Source: Lysobacterales bacterium
GTDB lineage: Bacteria; Pseudomonadota; Gammaproteobacteria; Xanthomonadales; SZUA-38
Direction of reading: 5' to 3'
DNA length: 64,000 nt
NCBI GenBank assembly: GCA_030065125.1
Contig: JASJDM010000027.1
Location: 1-64,000, forward strand
This document shows positions 43,717 through 52,193 of the stretch, one piece after another. The first letter of the stretch is position 1. Every line of letters starts with the position of its first letter. The position numbers and the translations under genes were made by a program. The notes under the pieces were generated by a model. It was not told the origin of the DNA. It made no database searches and was given only the letters and a program-made list of their open reading frames with translations.

Positions 43717-46281
43717 TCAATCTGTCGTGCAATCCAGTCCGGCAAGATTGGTCAGCCTGGTCAGGTTCTGACTGCCGGAGCCATACTGCGGCAGCACAGA
43801 CTGGTAGTTTACCGATCCGGAATTGCAGCCGAGGCTGAACTGCAGCTGGCCCCAGGGTTCCAGGCTGACGGTGTCGGGGTCAAACGCGTCGCCGAACACG
43901 CCACCGCTGGCAATAAAGGCCTGCTCGATATTGACCTGACCGTTGTCAAAACTGCCGTCACCGACGATCCATGCCTGGTTGCCCGCGTCGTCATAGGTGA
44001 ACCAGTAGACCACCACCCGGTCCGGTCCCGCGGCGCTGATCACGAATCCCTCGCCATCGTGCTCCAGGTCATACCAGGACCCGGTAAAGGGCAGCAGTGA
44101 AAAGCGGTCGGTATCGAATTCACAGCCCGAGCCGGTACTGTCGGTCAGTCGCAGGGCGGCCTGCCGCTGGTTGCGCACATCGACGTTGTGGCGCATCCGG
44201 AATGCACCGCAGTCCGACCAGACAAAGCTGGCGTTGCCGGCATTGCTGAATTGCACCTGCGCCGGATCGAATGCGTCGCCGAAGATGCCGCCGCTGGATT
44301 CCAGCAGTTCGGGGAATACCACCTCGTTGCCTCGGACCTGTCCGATCCCGATCATCCAGCGCTGATTGCCGGCTTTGTCGTAGGTGAACCAGTACACCAC
44401 GGCCCGCTGGTTATCCAGCACCTCGATCACGAATCCTTCGCCGTCGTGGGTGGGATCAAACCACACCGCGCTGACGCCGGGGGTGATCACGAACGGGTCG
44501 TCCAGCGCTGCGCTGGTTACGGCAAAGGTCAGCGTGTCATCACTGCCGCCCAGGTCGGTTTCGACGCCGTTGGTGTCCTCGTAACCCACCCAGTTGCCCA
44601 CGATGCCCCAGTCGGCAGGGGTGGCGGGGTCGCCGTCCAGCAGCTGGCCCACCATGTCCTGGGCTGAAAGGTTCAGGGTCACCTGGGTCTCGCCTGTAAT
44701 GGCGGCCGCCAGCGGCGAACCGGCAAGGTTGAAACTGGCTGAATAGGCGTCGTCCCGGTAGCGGTAGTAGCCGTCCGGCGCGCCGCCGGCGTTGGCCAGC
44801 CACTGGCCCGAGCTATCCTCGGGCGACTGGGTCACGTCTTCCAGCAGCAGGTCCGCAGTCACCTCGGTGGTGCGGGTGGCCTGTCCAGGCAGTGGCGCAA
44901 TCTGGCCGTTGTCGTTGCGCCAGCGCATGGGCTTGTCGAAGGCCAGCCACAGGGTATAGCTTCGATCCAGCTGCAGCGGCTGAACCTGGTTGAAAAACAG
45001 GCTGCGCTGGGTGGCGGACTGCACGTCCCATTCCGCGTCAGCCACCACCGCGCCGGTGGCGTCATCGATCCAGCGCACCGCGGTCACCGACGGCGGCCCG
45101 GCCTGGCCGTAATAGGCGATGGGAAACGTCTGGCCCAGGTTTTCCCGGACCCGGCGGATCTCGGACTCGGGCAGGATGAATCCGTCGTGGCAGTTGCTGG
45201 CAAAGCCGCCGTAGTCCGCGCCGCAACCCGGCAGCGAAGGGTGGGCGTCGGGGCTCAGCGTTCCGGACGGCTCAATTTCCAGGGTCCAGGAGGGAACGGC
45301 GTAGGTGACTGCAAAAAACTCATCGGTGGAACCGATGGCCTGGCCCTGGCGGGCGTCGCTGGGCCGGTCGATGTAGACCTTGCCGCCCTCCAGCTGGGCA
45401 TGGAAGCTGGAAAAATCCCCCAGCAGGTTGCGCTGGATCACGTTGCGCCGGGTGTTGTTCGTATTGACCGAGAAGTGCACCTGGCTGAAAGAGTGGACGT
45501 CGGTGTACATGCGCAGCCGGTCCTCTGGCCCCAGCCGGGCCGCCGCCACCATGGCCAGGCTCTCAGGCTCCGAATGCGGCCCGGAACCGTGGTGGACAAT
45601 GGAGCCCGGGTCGCTGGAACTGGCGCCGGAGTTGGTGGCCCAGAACGGCGGGCTGTTGCGGTTCAGGTCCACCCCCAGCAGCCGGTCGCCGGAGGTGTTG
45701 ATGTCTTCATCCACGCCCAGCATGTTTTTCCGGCGCATGCGCCCGTCCCGGGGGGCTGAGCCTTCCAGGTAGACCTGGCGCGGGTAACGCTGGGTTTGCA
45801 GGTAGCCGTCCACGTTGAGTACCGGCAGCAGCACCATGTTCATGTTGTCCAGCAGGTAGCGGTGCAGCCACTGGTCGCCGGCATTGGCCACCAGGTGCTC
45901 CATGATGCCGGTCAGCACTTCCGGCGACTGCCATTCCCGGGCATGAATGCCGCCCTGGGTGTAGATGGCCGGTTCCGGCAGACCCGTCACGGTAATGCTG
46001 TCGGCGTCGCTGTACCGGTAGGCCCAGATATCCCTGCCGGCCTCGGAATTCCCCACCACCTCACCAGCGATGAATTCGTGATTGAGCATGAAATCCTGGT
46101 GCCGGGTCAACAGGCCGTTGTAGCTGCGAAAACCGTCAAAGGGCAGCGGGGTGTCCACGGGTTCCGGTACCGGGAATCCCAGGCCGAGAATGCCAGGCTG
46201 CTCGGTCCATTCGATCACGCTCTGGGAGGCAGCGGCGCCGCACCACAGCAATGCGCCCAGTACGATCGTCCGGCGCTTCAT
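43717..46281 (-). CDS. secreted M14 zinc carboxypeptidase with two C-terminal repeat modules
   Basis: An 854-residue exported protein. Zinc ligands are visible in GGIHAREWQSPE (HxxE) and YTDVHSFSQVHF, with the catalytic Glu in PSWTLEIEPSG. After the peptidase domain (about 50-390) and a beta-rich middle come two copies of a module of about 110 residues starting SAVWFDPTHDGEGFVIEV and TGSWYDLEHDGEGFVISA, each with VVYWFTYDxAGNQxW. The tail LTRLTNLAGLDC matches that of the PQQ-type dehydrogenase at 50604. It is the second gene of a pair with the HEAT-like gene (ATGA overlap). Confidence 0.9.
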   Translation of the reverse strand: MKRRTIVLGALLWCGAAASQSVIEWTEQPGILGLGFPVPEPVDTPLPFDGFRSYNGLLTRHQDFMLNHEFIAGEVVGNSEAGRDIWAYRYSDADSITVTGLPEPAIYTQGGIHAREWQSPEVLTGIMEHLVANAGDQWLHRYLLDNMNMVLLPVLNVDGYLQTQRYPRQVYLEGSAPRDGRMRRKNMLGVDEDINTSGDRLLGVDLNRNSPPFWATNSGASSSDPGSIVHHGSGPHSEPESLAMVAAARLGPEDRLRMYTDVHSFSQVHFSVNTNNTRRNVIQRNLLGDFSSFHAQLEGGKVYIDRPSDARQGQAIGSTDEFFAVTYAVPSWTLEIEPSGTLSPDAHPSLPGCGADYGGFASNCHDGFILPESEIRRVRENLGQTFPIAYYGQAGPPSVTAVRWIDDATGAVVADAEWDVQSATQRSLFFNQVQPLQLDRSYTLWLAFDKPMRWRNDNGQIAPLPGQATRTTEVTADLLLEDVTQSPEDSSGQWLANAGGAPDGYYRYRDDAYSASFNLAGSPLAAAITGETQVTLNLSAQDMVGQLLDGDPATPADWGIVGNWVGYEDTNGVETDLGGSDDTLTFAVTSAALDDPFVITPGVSAVWFDPTHDGEGFVIEVLDNQRAVVYWFTYDKAGNQRWMIGIGQVRGNEVVFPELLESSGGIFGDAFDPAQVQFSNAGNASFVWSDCGAFRMRHNVDVRNQRQAALRLTDSTGSGCEFDTDRFSLLPFTGSWYDLEHDGEGFVISAAGPDRVVVYWFTYDDAGNQAWIVGDGSFDNGQVNIEQAFIASGGVFGDAFDPDTVSLEPWGQLQFSLGCNSGSVNYQSVLPQYGSGSQNLTRLTNLAGLDCTTD

Positions 46282-47276
46282 GGTTGCCGCTCCAGAATCT
46301 GCAGGGCCTGGCGGCCGCCATGGCTCTGCAGCATCAGCCGGCCCCGAGCCGCCAGCATCGGCTGATCTGACTTGAGCAGCTCTGCTGCCCGGTCAACCAG
46401 CCCCGGTGCCTGGCTTTTGCCCAGGGCCAGGGCAGCGGCCGCGCCGAGGTCTGCGTCGCCCATCAGCGTGAACAGTTCCTCCGACACATCGGGGTCATCG
46501 GCAGCCATCCGGCCCAGGGCGGCAATGGCGGCGGCCTGGTCGGGCCCGGAGTCGAGGGACTTGAGCCACCAGGCCCGGGCGGCATCCGGACCGATAATCC
46601 CGTCGAGCTCCAGCACGGTCCGGAAACGGTCCGCGCCTTCCAGGAACTCCAGCGCAACAGCCGTCAGGTCCGGGTCGGACAGATTCGCTGCGGCAGCCAG
46701 CATGATCGGGGCCAGGGCCGGTTCCCGGGTCACCGCGGCGATCAGGTGAGGGATGGCGGGCTCCAGCAGTTGCACCGGCGCATGTTTCAGAGCGTCAGCG
46801 GCACCGGCCACTACCTGCATGTGGTTTGCAGACAGGCTGCTGAAATAGCCGTAGTCCTGGTTGGCCAGGGCCAGTTCACCGGCTGAGCGCTCCAGCTTGC
46901 GGGTCCAGACGTTCAGGGTACCCCGGGCGGGGGCGGCTACGTTGTGCACGGGCACCGCATTTTGCAGCGAATGAGAATGACTGACCAGGGCGCGTTCCCG
47001 ATAGCGGGACAGAAGTTCCGCCGCCTGCCAGTTGACGGCGTCAGGTGGCTCATCACGCAGCGACAGCACGTACTGCCGCAGGGCCGCCTCCCGGGTCTCC
47101 AGCGGTATGCTGCGGTCATCGGAAAAGCGTTCCAGTTCCGCCAGCACCGCCTGGGAGGGCAGTACCGAGGTCATCAGCAGCAGGCGCTGGGCCTGGGATC
47201 GGGCTTCAAGCTCGTCTGTCGCCAGTCCGGCGGCCGCATACAGGGCGAGCGCCAGCAGCGCCAAGGCTCTGTTCAT
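46278..47276 (-). CDS. exported HEAT-repeat-like helical protein
   Basis: A 332-residue protein with a signal peptide (ALALLALALYAAAGLA). The rest is all-helical with repeated Ala/Leu/Asp patterns (for example ALGRMAADDPDVSEELFTLM and DRAAELLKSDQPMLAARGRL) typical of HEAT or similar repeats. No catalytic motif was found. Its last bases overlap the start of the M14 carboxypeptidase gene (ATGA), so the two are coupled and may act on the same substrate or form a complex. A perfect TATAAT lies about 34 bp upstream. Confidence 0.75.
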   Translation of the reverse strand: MNRALALLALALYAAAGLATDELEARSQAQRLLLMTSVLPSQAVLAELERFSDDRSIPLETREAALRQYVLSLRDEPPDAVNWQAAELLSRYRERALVSHSHSLQNAVPVHNVAAPARGTLNVWTRKLERSAGELALANQDYGYFSSLSANHMQVVAGAADALKHAPVQLLEPAIPHLIAAVTREPALAPIMLAAAANLSDPDLTAVALEFLEGADRFRTVLELDGIIGPDAARAWWLKSLDSGPDQAAAIAALGRMAADDPDVSEELFTLMGDADLGAAAALALGKSQAPGLVDRAAELLKSDQPMLAARGRLMLQSHGGRQALQILERQP

Positions 47277-47309
47277 CGGTGTGAACCTACGAAGTGCTAC
47301 GTTGTTGCA

Positions 47310-47315
47310 ATTATA
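47310..47315 (-). promoter_or_regulatory. possible -10 box for the HEAT/M14 operon
   Basis: TATAAT on the minus strand, 34 bp upstream of the ATG at 47276. No good -35 hexamer is seen at 16-19 bp, so an activator or alternative element may be needed. Confidence 0.35.
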
Positions 47316-47414
47316 GACATAAACCGGCGGCGGGCGTTCAGCCGGATGACGCGGCGCCCGGACCGCGGGATGCGCAGGCAGGTGGCGCGGACCGACCGGC
47401 CCGCGCCCGTGGGT

Positions 47415-47804
47415 TCAGGTGTTTTCCTTGATGACCAGGTCCAACTGCTCCAGGGCCTTGTCCAGGTCGCCGGTTTCCTTGTGGATGTCACGCAGTTTGA
47501 AGCGCACCAGGTTGCGCACGGTCTGGTTGTCCGGGTTGGCTTCAAGGATTCGATTCAGATGCCGGACGGCGCCCGGTGCGTCCCGTCGCTGCTCGTAGAC
47601 CTCGAAAATTCCCTCGATGGCCATGAAGACTGCACCTTCGGGCGTCTCGGCCGTGGACACCACCTTGTCGGCCAGGTCCATGTATTCACTCATCAGTTCG
47701 ACGAACTGCATGGCTTCATCGGGCTGCTGGCCCTGGGCCGGCCAGGCCACGGTGGTCAGGGCCGCGCACAGGGTCATGGGAAGTATCAGTTTGCTCAGTT
47801 TCAT
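47415..47804 (-). CDS. small exported TPR-like protein
   Basis: A 129-residue protein with a signal peptide (LILPMTLCAALTTVAWPAQG). The mature part is helical with a TPR-like pair (AVRHLNRILEANPDNQTVRN and LDKALEQLDLVIKEN). GAGGAG precedes the ATG. It is the third gene of a compact unit after a membrane protein and an ECF sigma factor (17 bp behind the sigma gene), so it may be a target or modulator of that sigma. No enzymatic role is apparent. Confidence 0.75.
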   Translation of the reverse strand: MKLSKLILPMTLCAALTTVAWPAQGQQPDEAMQFVELMSEYMDLADKVVSTAETPEGAVFMAIEGIFEVYEQRRDAPGAVRHLNRILEANPDNQTVRNLVRFKLRDIHKETGDLDKALEQLDLVIKENT

Positions 47805-47821
47805 TGCTCTCCTCGTTCAGG

Positions 47822-48358
47822 TCAGCTCAATTCAGTTTTCAGGTGCTCCAGGCCGCGGTGCAGGTGGGTCTTCACCGAACCCTGGCTTATTCCCAGCAGG
47901 TCGGCGGTTTCCTCGGTGCTCATCCCCTCAAGGATCCGCAGCAGAACCACCTCTCTTTGTCGACGGGCCAGCCTGTCAATGGCCTTCAGGATGTCCATCA
48001 GATTCTGCTGGCTGGACTCGCCGACCTGGCCCTCGAGACCCGAGTCGTCCAGTTCCCACCGGTGTTTACGCCGATGATCCCGCACCAGGTTGGCGGCCAC
48101 CCGGTACAGCCAGGTTCTGAAGGCCGCCCGTCGGAACAGTTTCCTGCGGCCGGTTGCGACCCGGATGAAAACCTCCTGGGTCAGGTCCTCGGCAACCGCT
48201 TTGTGTCCAACCTGAGCCCAGATGGCCCGGTACACAAAGTCCCGGTGACGCCGGAACAGCAGGTCCAGGCTCCGGGGGTCGGTCCTGGCCTGGTTGGCCA
48301 GATCCCAGTCGTCGCTGCCCTGGCCGCCCTGCTTAATGGGTCCATTCATCAACAGCAT
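47822..48358 (-). CDS. ECF-type RNA polymerase sigma factor
   Basis: A 178-residue sigma-70 family protein of the extracytoplasmic-function group. Region 2 is visible as LLFRRHRDFVYRAIWAQVGH, then VAEDLTQEVFIRVATG and FRTWLYRVAANLVRDHRRK; region 4 as LARRQREVVLLRILEGMSTE and ETADLLGISQGSVKTHLHRG. The start is one of several close ATGs (48358 taken; 48349 possible). It follows a single-TM protein and precedes a TPR-like gene. No zinc-binding anti-sigma gene is adjacent. Confidence 0.92.
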   Translation of the reverse strand: MLLMNGPIKQGGQGSDDWDLANQARTDPRSLDLLFRRHRDFVYRAIWAQVGHKAVAEDLTQEVFIRVATGRRKLFRRAAFRTWLYRVAANLVRDHRRKHRWELDDSGLEGQVGESSQQNLMDILKAIDRLARRQREVVLLRILEGMSTEETADLLGISQGSVKTHLHRGLEHLKTELS

Positions 48359-48378
48359 TCGGGTAACGGCATAAAGGC

Positions 48379-48795
48379 TCAGGACACTTCGCCGGGTTTT
48401 GCCTGGGAAGGTTCCGGGGCGAAGCCACTGGCCCGGCGCGGCACCGGCGGCAGCCGGAACGCGCCAGGTCCCTGGTGCAACTCGCCATCTTCCACCGAAG
48501 GTTCGCCGCCGCGCTCGAGGGCCCTGCGAGCCAGGTCCAGCGCCTGGTAAGGGCTTTGGCTCTCGACAAAGTCCTGGCCAAAGCCGCCACTGCCCAAGCC
48601 GGGATCTCGAATCACCAGCACCATCAGCACCAGGGCGGCTGTTGCGGTGATCAATCCTGCGGGAAGCCAGTTCCGCCCGGACTCCGACGCTACATCGTGC
48701 AGCCGGCTCCTATCCAGGGCCGGACCGGTGTAGCCGATGCGCCGGTAGGATTGAGCGGCGTGGGTCAGCCTGCTGTCGATGGAAGGGTCCGTCAT
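48379..48795 (-). CDS. single-TM membrane protein upstream of the ECF sigma gene
   Basis: A 138-residue protein: about 40 cytoplasmic residues with Arg/Ser, one TM helix (AGLITATAALVLMVLVI) and a Pro/Gly-rich outer part. Position before the sigma gene (20-bp gap) and topology resemble an anti-sigma factor, but the HxxxCxxC zinc motif of the common class is absent. The order (membrane gene first) is also unusual. Assignment as an anti-sigma is therefore only a possibility. Confidence 0.65.
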   Translation of the reverse strand: MTDPSIDSRLTHAAQSYRRIGYTGPALDRSRLHDVASESGRNWLPAGLITATAALVLMVLVIRDPGLGSGGFGQDFVESQSPYQALDLARRALERGGEPSVEDGELHQGPGAFRLPPVPRRASGFAPEPSQAKPGEVS

Positions 48796-48816
48796 GGTTT
48801 ATCCTCGCTTTGACCG

Positions 48817-49599
48817 TTAATGGTCCGAGGGGCCCATTTGGTTGACATTGGCGACAATGTGCTTGAGTTGCGTCAAACCCTCCAACAGCCGGGGCCCGGG
48901 GCGTCCCAGATGCTCTTCTGACACGCAGTACACCTGATCCCGGCGCAGCGCCGGGGTGGCGGCCCAGCTTTCGCGCCGTCGGACCACCTCGGGCCGGTAC
49001 TTGGCGAAGGGGACACCACACCAGCTGATCACCACCGCGTCGGGCCGGGCGCGTAAAACCTCTGCATCAGAGACCGGTTCACTCTTTACGGGATTGTGCT
49101 GCCACGGGTTGCGGCCACCCGCCAGCTCGATCATGGCGGTCACCCAGGAGTCCCGCCCGGGCACGATGACCGGCTTGGGCCACCACTCCACCAGGATGGC
49201 GGGCTGCCAGTCCAGCTGCTGGGGTGTCATGGCGGTCCGGAACTCCTCTGCCAGTTCCCGGCCGCGTTGGGAAACCCCCAGGGCATCGGCAATGGTCTGT
49301 ATATCCCGGGGAACGTCGTCCAGGGATTTTGGTTCCAGTACCAGCAGCGGCAGACCCGCCTGCTGCATCCGCTCCAGGCCCTCCTCATGACCCGGCAGGG
49401 TGAGGGAGGTCACTACCAGGTCCGGGTTCAGTGCCAGGATACGATCCACATCCACCGTCAGGTCAGGGCCGATCCGGGGCAGTTTCCTGACCACCTCGGC
49501 GGGATAGTCCGAATGGTCGTCCACCGCCACCAGCTGGTCGGCCAGGCCCAGCGCGCACAGGATTTCCGTGTTGGAGCAGGTGTGGGAGACGATCCGCAT
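48817..49599 (-). CDS. BtuF-like helical-backbone substrate-binding protein
   Basis: A 260-residue periplasmic-binding-protein class III fold (MRIVSHTCSNTEILCALGLA, VAVDDHSDYPAEV, RILALNPDLVVTS, LEPKSLDDVPRDIQTIADAL). It matches stand-alone cobalamin-binding proteins found in many proteobacteria. No signal peptide is seen at this start, and the frame begins right at the family motif, so export is uncertain. No BtuC/BtuD transporter genes adjoin. Cobalamin or another corrinoid is the likely ligand by family, not by visible residues. Confidence 0.8.
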   Translation of the reverse strand: MRIVSHTCSNTEILCALGLADQLVAVDDHSDYPAEVVRKLPRIGPDLTVDVDRILALNPDLVVTSLTLPGHEEGLERMQQAGLPLLVLEPKSLDDVPRDIQTIADALGVSQRGRELAEEFRTAMTPQQLDWQPAILVEWWPKPVIVPGRDSWVTAMIELAGGRNPWQHNPVKSEPVSDAEVLRARPDAVVISWCGVPFAKYRPEVVRRRESWAATPALRRDQVYCVSEEHLGRPGPRLLEGLTQLKHIVANVNQMGPSDH

Positions 49600-49671
49600 G
49601 CCGGATTATGTCCACAATGCATGGCCGGATGCCACGTGGAATGCCAGCGCAGGGACGAGGATTTGGGTGAG

Positions 49672-49707
49672 TTGTTGGGCGGGTTGTTGGGCATGTTGTT
49701 GGGTGGG
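49672..49707 (+). repeat. three 12-bp G-rich tandem repeats
   Basis: TTGTTGGGCGGG, TTGTTGGGCATG and TTGTTGGGTGGG in tandem. GGG runs separated by 1, 5, 9 and 1 bases could fold into a G-quadruplex. It lies between the divergent binding-protein and dienelactone hydrolase genes. Confidence 0.7.
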
Positions 49708-49714
49708 GAGCGGT

Positions 49715-49743
49715 TTGCCCATACAATCCGTGCTTCGGATATT
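49715..49743 (+). promoter_or_regulatory. possible promoter of the dienelactone hydrolase gene
   Basis: TTGCCC at 49715-49720, a 17-bp spacer and GATATT at 49738-49743. Both hexamers match consensus at four positions. The predicted start is about 15 bp before the ATG at 49767. Confidence 0.35.
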
Positions 49744-49766
49744 TGGATGTGATGCAAGGTTTAGAC

Positions 49767-50495
49767 ATGACGGTACAGACGCGAGAAATTGACTATCAGA
49801 TTGGGGATCAGTCCTTCAAGGGATACCTGGCCTGGGATGACGCAACCGCCGGACCGAGGCCCGGCGTGGTCGTGGTCCATGAGTGGTGGGGGCACGATGA
49901 CTACGTGAAAACCCGGGCTCGCCAGCTGGCCGGCGAAGGCTTCGCGGCGTTTGCGCTGGATATGTACGGCGACGGCCGGGTCGGCGGCAACCCCGACGAA
50001 GCCGGTGAGCTGATGAATGCCGTGATGGGCCAGGCTGGCGCCATAGAACAGCGCTTCGACGCTGCCGTGGCGACCCTCGGCCAGCAGCCGGAGGCGGATG
50101 CCGGCAACATCAGCGCCATTGGCTACTGCTTCGGCGGTGCCGTGGTGCTCGGTATGGCCCGGGCCGGAAAAGACCTCAAGGCCGTGGCCAGCTTCCATGG
50201 TCTGCTGGAGACCCAGACGCCGATGCAGGCGGGCGCCTTCGGCGGCAAGGTCGCGGTGTTCAACGGGGCAGACGATCCCATGGTGACGCCGGAAATCCTG
50301 CAGGCCTTCGAGTCGGAAATGCAGGCAGCCGGGGCGGATTACTCGGTCAAGAGTTATCCCGGGGTGGTGCACGGGTTCACCAATCCAGCGGCCACCGGTC
50401 GCGGTGAGCAGTACGGCATGCCCCTGGCCTACGATGAAGCGGCCGACCAGGATTCCTACTCGGCCACCGTGGCACTGATCAAGGGTACCGCCTGA
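49767..50495 (+). CDS. dienelactone hydrolase family protein
   Basis: A 242-residue alpha/beta hydrolase. The catalytic Cys is in IGYCFGGAVVL, the acid in FNGADDPMVTPE and the His in PGVVHGFTNP, a Cys-Asp-His triad as in dienelactone hydrolase. GVVVVHEWWGHDDYVKTRA is the conserved strand-3 motif. The ATG at 49767 has AAGGT eight bases upstream; ATG 49752 and TTG 49743 are in frame but less likely. It is a single gene with no aromatic-degradation genes near, so the substrate may be a general ester or lactone. Confidence 0.9.
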   Translation: MTVQTREIDYQIGDQSFKGYLAWDDATAGPRPGVVVVHEWWGHDDYVKTRARQLAGEGFAAFALDMYGDGRVGGNPDEAGELMNAVMGQAGAIEQRFDAAVATLGQQPEADAGNISAIGYCFGGAVVLGMARAGKDLKAVASFHGLLETQTPMQAGAFGGKVAVFNGADDPMVTPEILQAFESEMQAAGADYSVKSYPGVVHGFTNPAATGRGEQYGMPLAYDEAADQDSYSATVALIKGTA

Positions 50496-50603
50496 ACCAA
50501 CCTGCTGACGGTGGCTTCGGCCACCGTCGGTCCGTCCCGGCGGTTGCCTCGGACCACTCCGGTGCTACGATGTTCCTCGTAGCCCACTTTCTCAGGAGTA
50601 TTC

Positions 50604-52133
50604 ATGGTGCGACCGATCCTGTTTCTCTGCCTGATCCTGCTGTCCGCCAGTGTCCACGCTCAGATTGATCTTCAGCTGACCCGAATCTCTGACCGGGCCT
50701 CGGTGACCGATATCAAGCACGCCGGGGACGGCAGCAACCGCCTGTTCCTGGTGAACAAGTTCGGGTTTATCGAGATCTACCGCAACGGGTCACTGCTGGC
50801 CACACCGTTCCTGGACATCCGGTCCATCATCTCCCGCTCAGGGGAACAGGGCCTGCTTAGCATGGCCTTCCCGCCGGACTATGCCCAGTCCGGCGTGTTT
50901 TACGTCTACTACACCGACCTGTCCGGATTCTCCACCATCGCCCGCTACCGGGTGTCGGACGATGCCGACGTGGCGGATCCCGAGAGCGCCGAAGTGCTTC
51001 TGACCGAGCAGCAGCCCTTTACCAACCACAATGGCGGCCGTCTGGAGTTCGGTCCCGACGGCATGCTCTATCTGGGCATCGGCGACGGCGGTGATGCCAA
51101 TGACCCGTTCGGCAACGGCCAGGACCTGAGGACGCTGCTGGGCAGCCTGATTCGCATCGACGTCAGCCAGGAAAGCGGCTACTCGGTGCCGCCGGATAAC
51201 CCGTTCCTGGGTCAGGCTGACGCCCGCGACGAAATCTGGGCTTATGGCCTGAGAAATCCCTGGCGCATGGCTTTCGATTCCATGACCGGTGACCTGTTTA
51301 TCGCTGACGTGGGACAGGACAACATCGAGGAAATCAATGTGCAGCCGGCCAGTTCCGGCGGCGGTGAGAATTACGGCTGGGCGCTGTTCGAAGGATGCGT
51401 CAGCGGCAGCTGCGACGGTACGGTGGTGCCGGCGTTCACGTACGACCACTCCGCCGGCGACTGCTCGATAACCGGCGGCCAGGTGTACCGTGGCCCGGAC
51501 TACCCCGCGCTGCAGGGCCTCTATGTCTACGGGGATTTCTGCACCGGGAGAGTCTGGGGACTGGACAGCAGCAGTTTCCAGAACCAGCTGCTGCTGGACA
51601 CGGGCACGCTCAGCAACGTGACCACCTTCGGCGAGGATCAACGCGGCAACATATATGTGGCCGGTTCCCTGGGCGTAGAGTCCGGCGTTTTCCTGATCAG
51701 CGACGGTCCGCCGGTGCAGTCCAACAGCATTCCCATTGATGGATCACTGTCCGGAACCTACGTGGTACAGGGGCTTAACGATCAGGGGTTTTTTGTCACC
51801 GTGGGATCCAACGAAAGCGGCTCTTTCGTTTTCATCGCCTGGTTCACCTTTGACGCCAGCGGCAGTCCCCGCTGGCTGGTGGGCGTTGATTTTTACGAGC
51901 CCGGGGCCAGCAGCATCACCCTGACCATGCAGGAGGTTTCCGGTCTGCCGTTCCTGGACTTTTCTGACAACACCGCGAGCCGCAATGACTTCGGCAGCAT
52001 GACTTTCACGGCGGTGGAGTGCGGGCTGTTCCAGGCGGACTACGATTTTGGTGCCAACGGCAGCGGCAGCCTGACCCTCGATCGCCTGACCAATATCGAG
52101 GGCAGGGATTGCGCGGCGTCTGGCCGGAGGTGA
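50604..52133 (+). CDS. secreted PQQ-type sugar (sorbosone/glucose) dehydrogenase
   Basis: A 509-residue exported protein: signal peptide (PILFLCLILLSASVHA), then a six-bladed propeller of the soluble glucose/sorbosone dehydrogenase family (GEQGLLSMAFPPDY, HNGGRLEFGPDGMLYLGIGD, WAYGLRNPWRMAFD, GDLFIADVGQDNIEEIN, ENYGWALFEG). After residue about 370 there is an added domain (GTYVVQGLNDQGFFV, FIAWFTFDASGSPRWLVGVD) ending LDRLTNIEGRDC, like the repeat modules of the M14 protein at 43717. CAGGAG precedes the ATG. PQQ binding is inferred from the family. Confidence 0.88.
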   Translation: MVRPILFLCLILLSASVHAQIDLQLTRISDRASVTDIKHAGDGSNRLFLVNKFGFIEIYRNGSLLATPFLDIRSIISRSGEQGLLSMAFPPDYAQSGVFYVYYTDLSGFSTIARYRVSDDADVADPESAEVLLTEQQPFTNHNGGRLEFGPDGMLYLGIGDGGDANDPFGNGQDLRTLLGSLIRIDVSQESGYSVPPDNPFLGQADARDEIWAYGLRNPWRMAFDSMTGDLFIADVGQDNIEEINVQPASSGGGENYGWALFEGCVSGSCDGTVVPAFTYDHSAGDCSITGGQVYRGPDYPALQGLYVYGDFCTGRVWGLDSSSFQNQLLLDTGTLSNVTTFGEDQRGNIYVAGSLGVESGVFLISDGPPVQSNSIPIDGSLSGTYVVQGLNDQGFFVTVGSNESGSFVFIAWFTFDASGSPRWLVGVDFYEPGASSITLTMQEVSGLPFLDFSDNTASRNDFGSMTFTAVECGLFQADYDFGANGSGSLTLDRLTNIEGRDCAASGRR

Positions 52134-52193
52134 AAAACCCCATTCATGGGACGCAGGCTGTCGAAAAACTGCGTCAAAAGCGGACAGGAAGGG

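Noticed and set aside
46944-48077. 377-codon plus-strand frame
   Set aside because: Runs antisense through the HEAT-like, TPR-like and sigma genes and the gaps between them, so it cannot be one conserved protein.
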